This document shows positions 6,263 to 6,556 of a stretch of 6,556 nt of DNA, in pieces (the stretch's first letter is position 1; each line of letters opens with the position of its first letter). A model generated the notes under the pieces. That model had not been told where the DNA came from and did no database searches. It was given only the letters and a program-made list of their open reading frames with translations. This DNA comes from an uncultured Erysipelotrichaceae bacterium. Its GTDB lineage: Bacteria > Bacillota_I > Bacilli_A > Acholeplasmatales > Anaeroplasmataceae. Location of the stretch: assembly GCA_902796895.1 (NCBI GenBank), contig CADBQV010000131.1, forward strand, positions 1 through 6,556, read 5' to 3'. Both the position numbers and the translations under genes were made by a program.

Positions 6263-6556
6263 ATTTGGATTAAATGAAAATGAAGTATTAGAAAGAAAAA
6301 ATAGCGGTAAGGTTAATGTATGTAAAATTAATGTTGAAAAGAGCTATTTTAGAATTATTTTTGATAATATTTTTACATTATTCAATTTCTTACTTTTAAT
6401 GATCGCATTAACATTTGTTATTTTTATTATAGTCTTAAATAATAATGGCTATGGTGAAATAGCTAATAAATATTTTGGTGTAACTAAGTTTTTATTTTTA
6501 ATACCTGTAGTGATGAATATAACAATTGGTACAATTCAAGAAATTCATGGAAAAAT
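6249..6556 (+). CDS. Cation-transporting P-type ATPase, N-terminal fragment, runs off window
   Basis: The 102 codons seen match the N-terminus of the bacterial HAD-type cation P-type ATPases related to Ca2+/Mg2+ pumps. Features are FGLNENEVLERKNSGKVN (6-23; the cytoplasmic N-terminal motif of GL-x-x-x-EV followed by a G-x-VN turn), then IIFDNIFTLFNFLLL (36-50) entering the first membrane helix (about 42-63), and a second helix (about 81-97) ending in TIGTIQEIHGK, the position of the QE-x-R-x-K motif of this family. The catalytic DKTG, ATP-binding and ion-binding regions lie beyond the right edge, so the ion cannot be told. The start is TTG, chosen because a good RBS lies 3 bases upstream and no in-frame ATG occurs before residue 51, inside the first helix. 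A terminator separates it from the glycan genes, so it is probably unrelated to them. Confidence 0.88.
   Translation, partial: MNNDLFGLNENEVLERKNSGKVNVCKINVEKSYFRIIFDNIFTLFNFLLLMIALTFVIFIIVLNNNGYGEIANKYFGVTKFLFLIPVVMNITIGTIQEIHGK

Noticed and set aside
1..6556. Mycoplasma-type code with TGA read as Trp
   Set aside because: Trp is encoded by TGG throughout, the long frames contain no in-frame TGA, and the flippase TGA stop coincides with the next gene's RBS, a normal operon junction.
1..6556. CRISPR array, tRNA, rRNA, insertion sequence or attachment site
   Set aside because: No regularly spaced repeats, transposase-like reading frames, terminal inverted repeats or tRNA-like cloverleaf were seen; nearly the whole window is occupied by the described genes.

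Overview
The window is an AT-rich stretch (strongly A/T at third codon positions, many Lys/Asn/Ile residues) whose genes all read on the + strand. Strong Shine-Dalgarno sites (close to AAAGGAGGTGAT), gene families typical of Gram-positive bacteria (an EpsG-like polymerase and a compact cation P-type ATPase) and use of TGG for Trp with TGA as a stop point to a low-GC Bacillota-type bacterium using the standard bacterial code. An oxygen-sensitive glycyl radical enzyme implies an anaerobe, perhaps a gut Bacilli/Erysipelotrichia/Clostridia lineage. The species cannot be named from the sequence.

Layout: (1) from the left edge to 1528, most of a Wzx-type polysaccharide flippase whose start lies outside the window; (2) 1533-3452, a compact (639 aa) glycyl radical enzyme; (3) 3436-4182, its radical-SAM activating enzyme, overlapping it by 17 bases; (4) 4215-5336, an EpsG/Wzy-like membrane polymerase; (5) 5415-6107, a short polyprenyl-phosphate sugar-1-phosphate transferase that primes glycan synthesis; (6) an intrinsic terminator at 6106-6143; (7) from 6249 off the right edge, the start of a cation-transporting P-type ATPase, a separate unit.

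Genes 1-5 look like the distal end of a capsule, exopolysaccharide or cell-wall glycan operon: the priming transferase charges undecaprenyl phosphate, glycosyltransferases (presumably upstream) extend the unit, the flippase exports it and the EpsG-like protein polymerises it. The unexpected part is the glycyl radical enzyme/activase pair between the flippase and the polymerase. It carries a Cys-Trp-Glu-Pro active-site motif and a C-terminal Arg-Val-Trp-Gly-Phe radical motif, so it belongs with the C-x-E (dehydratase/lyase) side of the superfamily and is not a true pyruvate formate-lyase. It has a much shortened N-terminal half, and no catabolic partner genes (aldehyde dehydrogenase, microcompartment shell, substrate transporter) are visible. 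The best hypothesis is a biosynthetic radical enzyme making or modifying a sugar, polyol or other building block of this glycan; the substrate is unknown.
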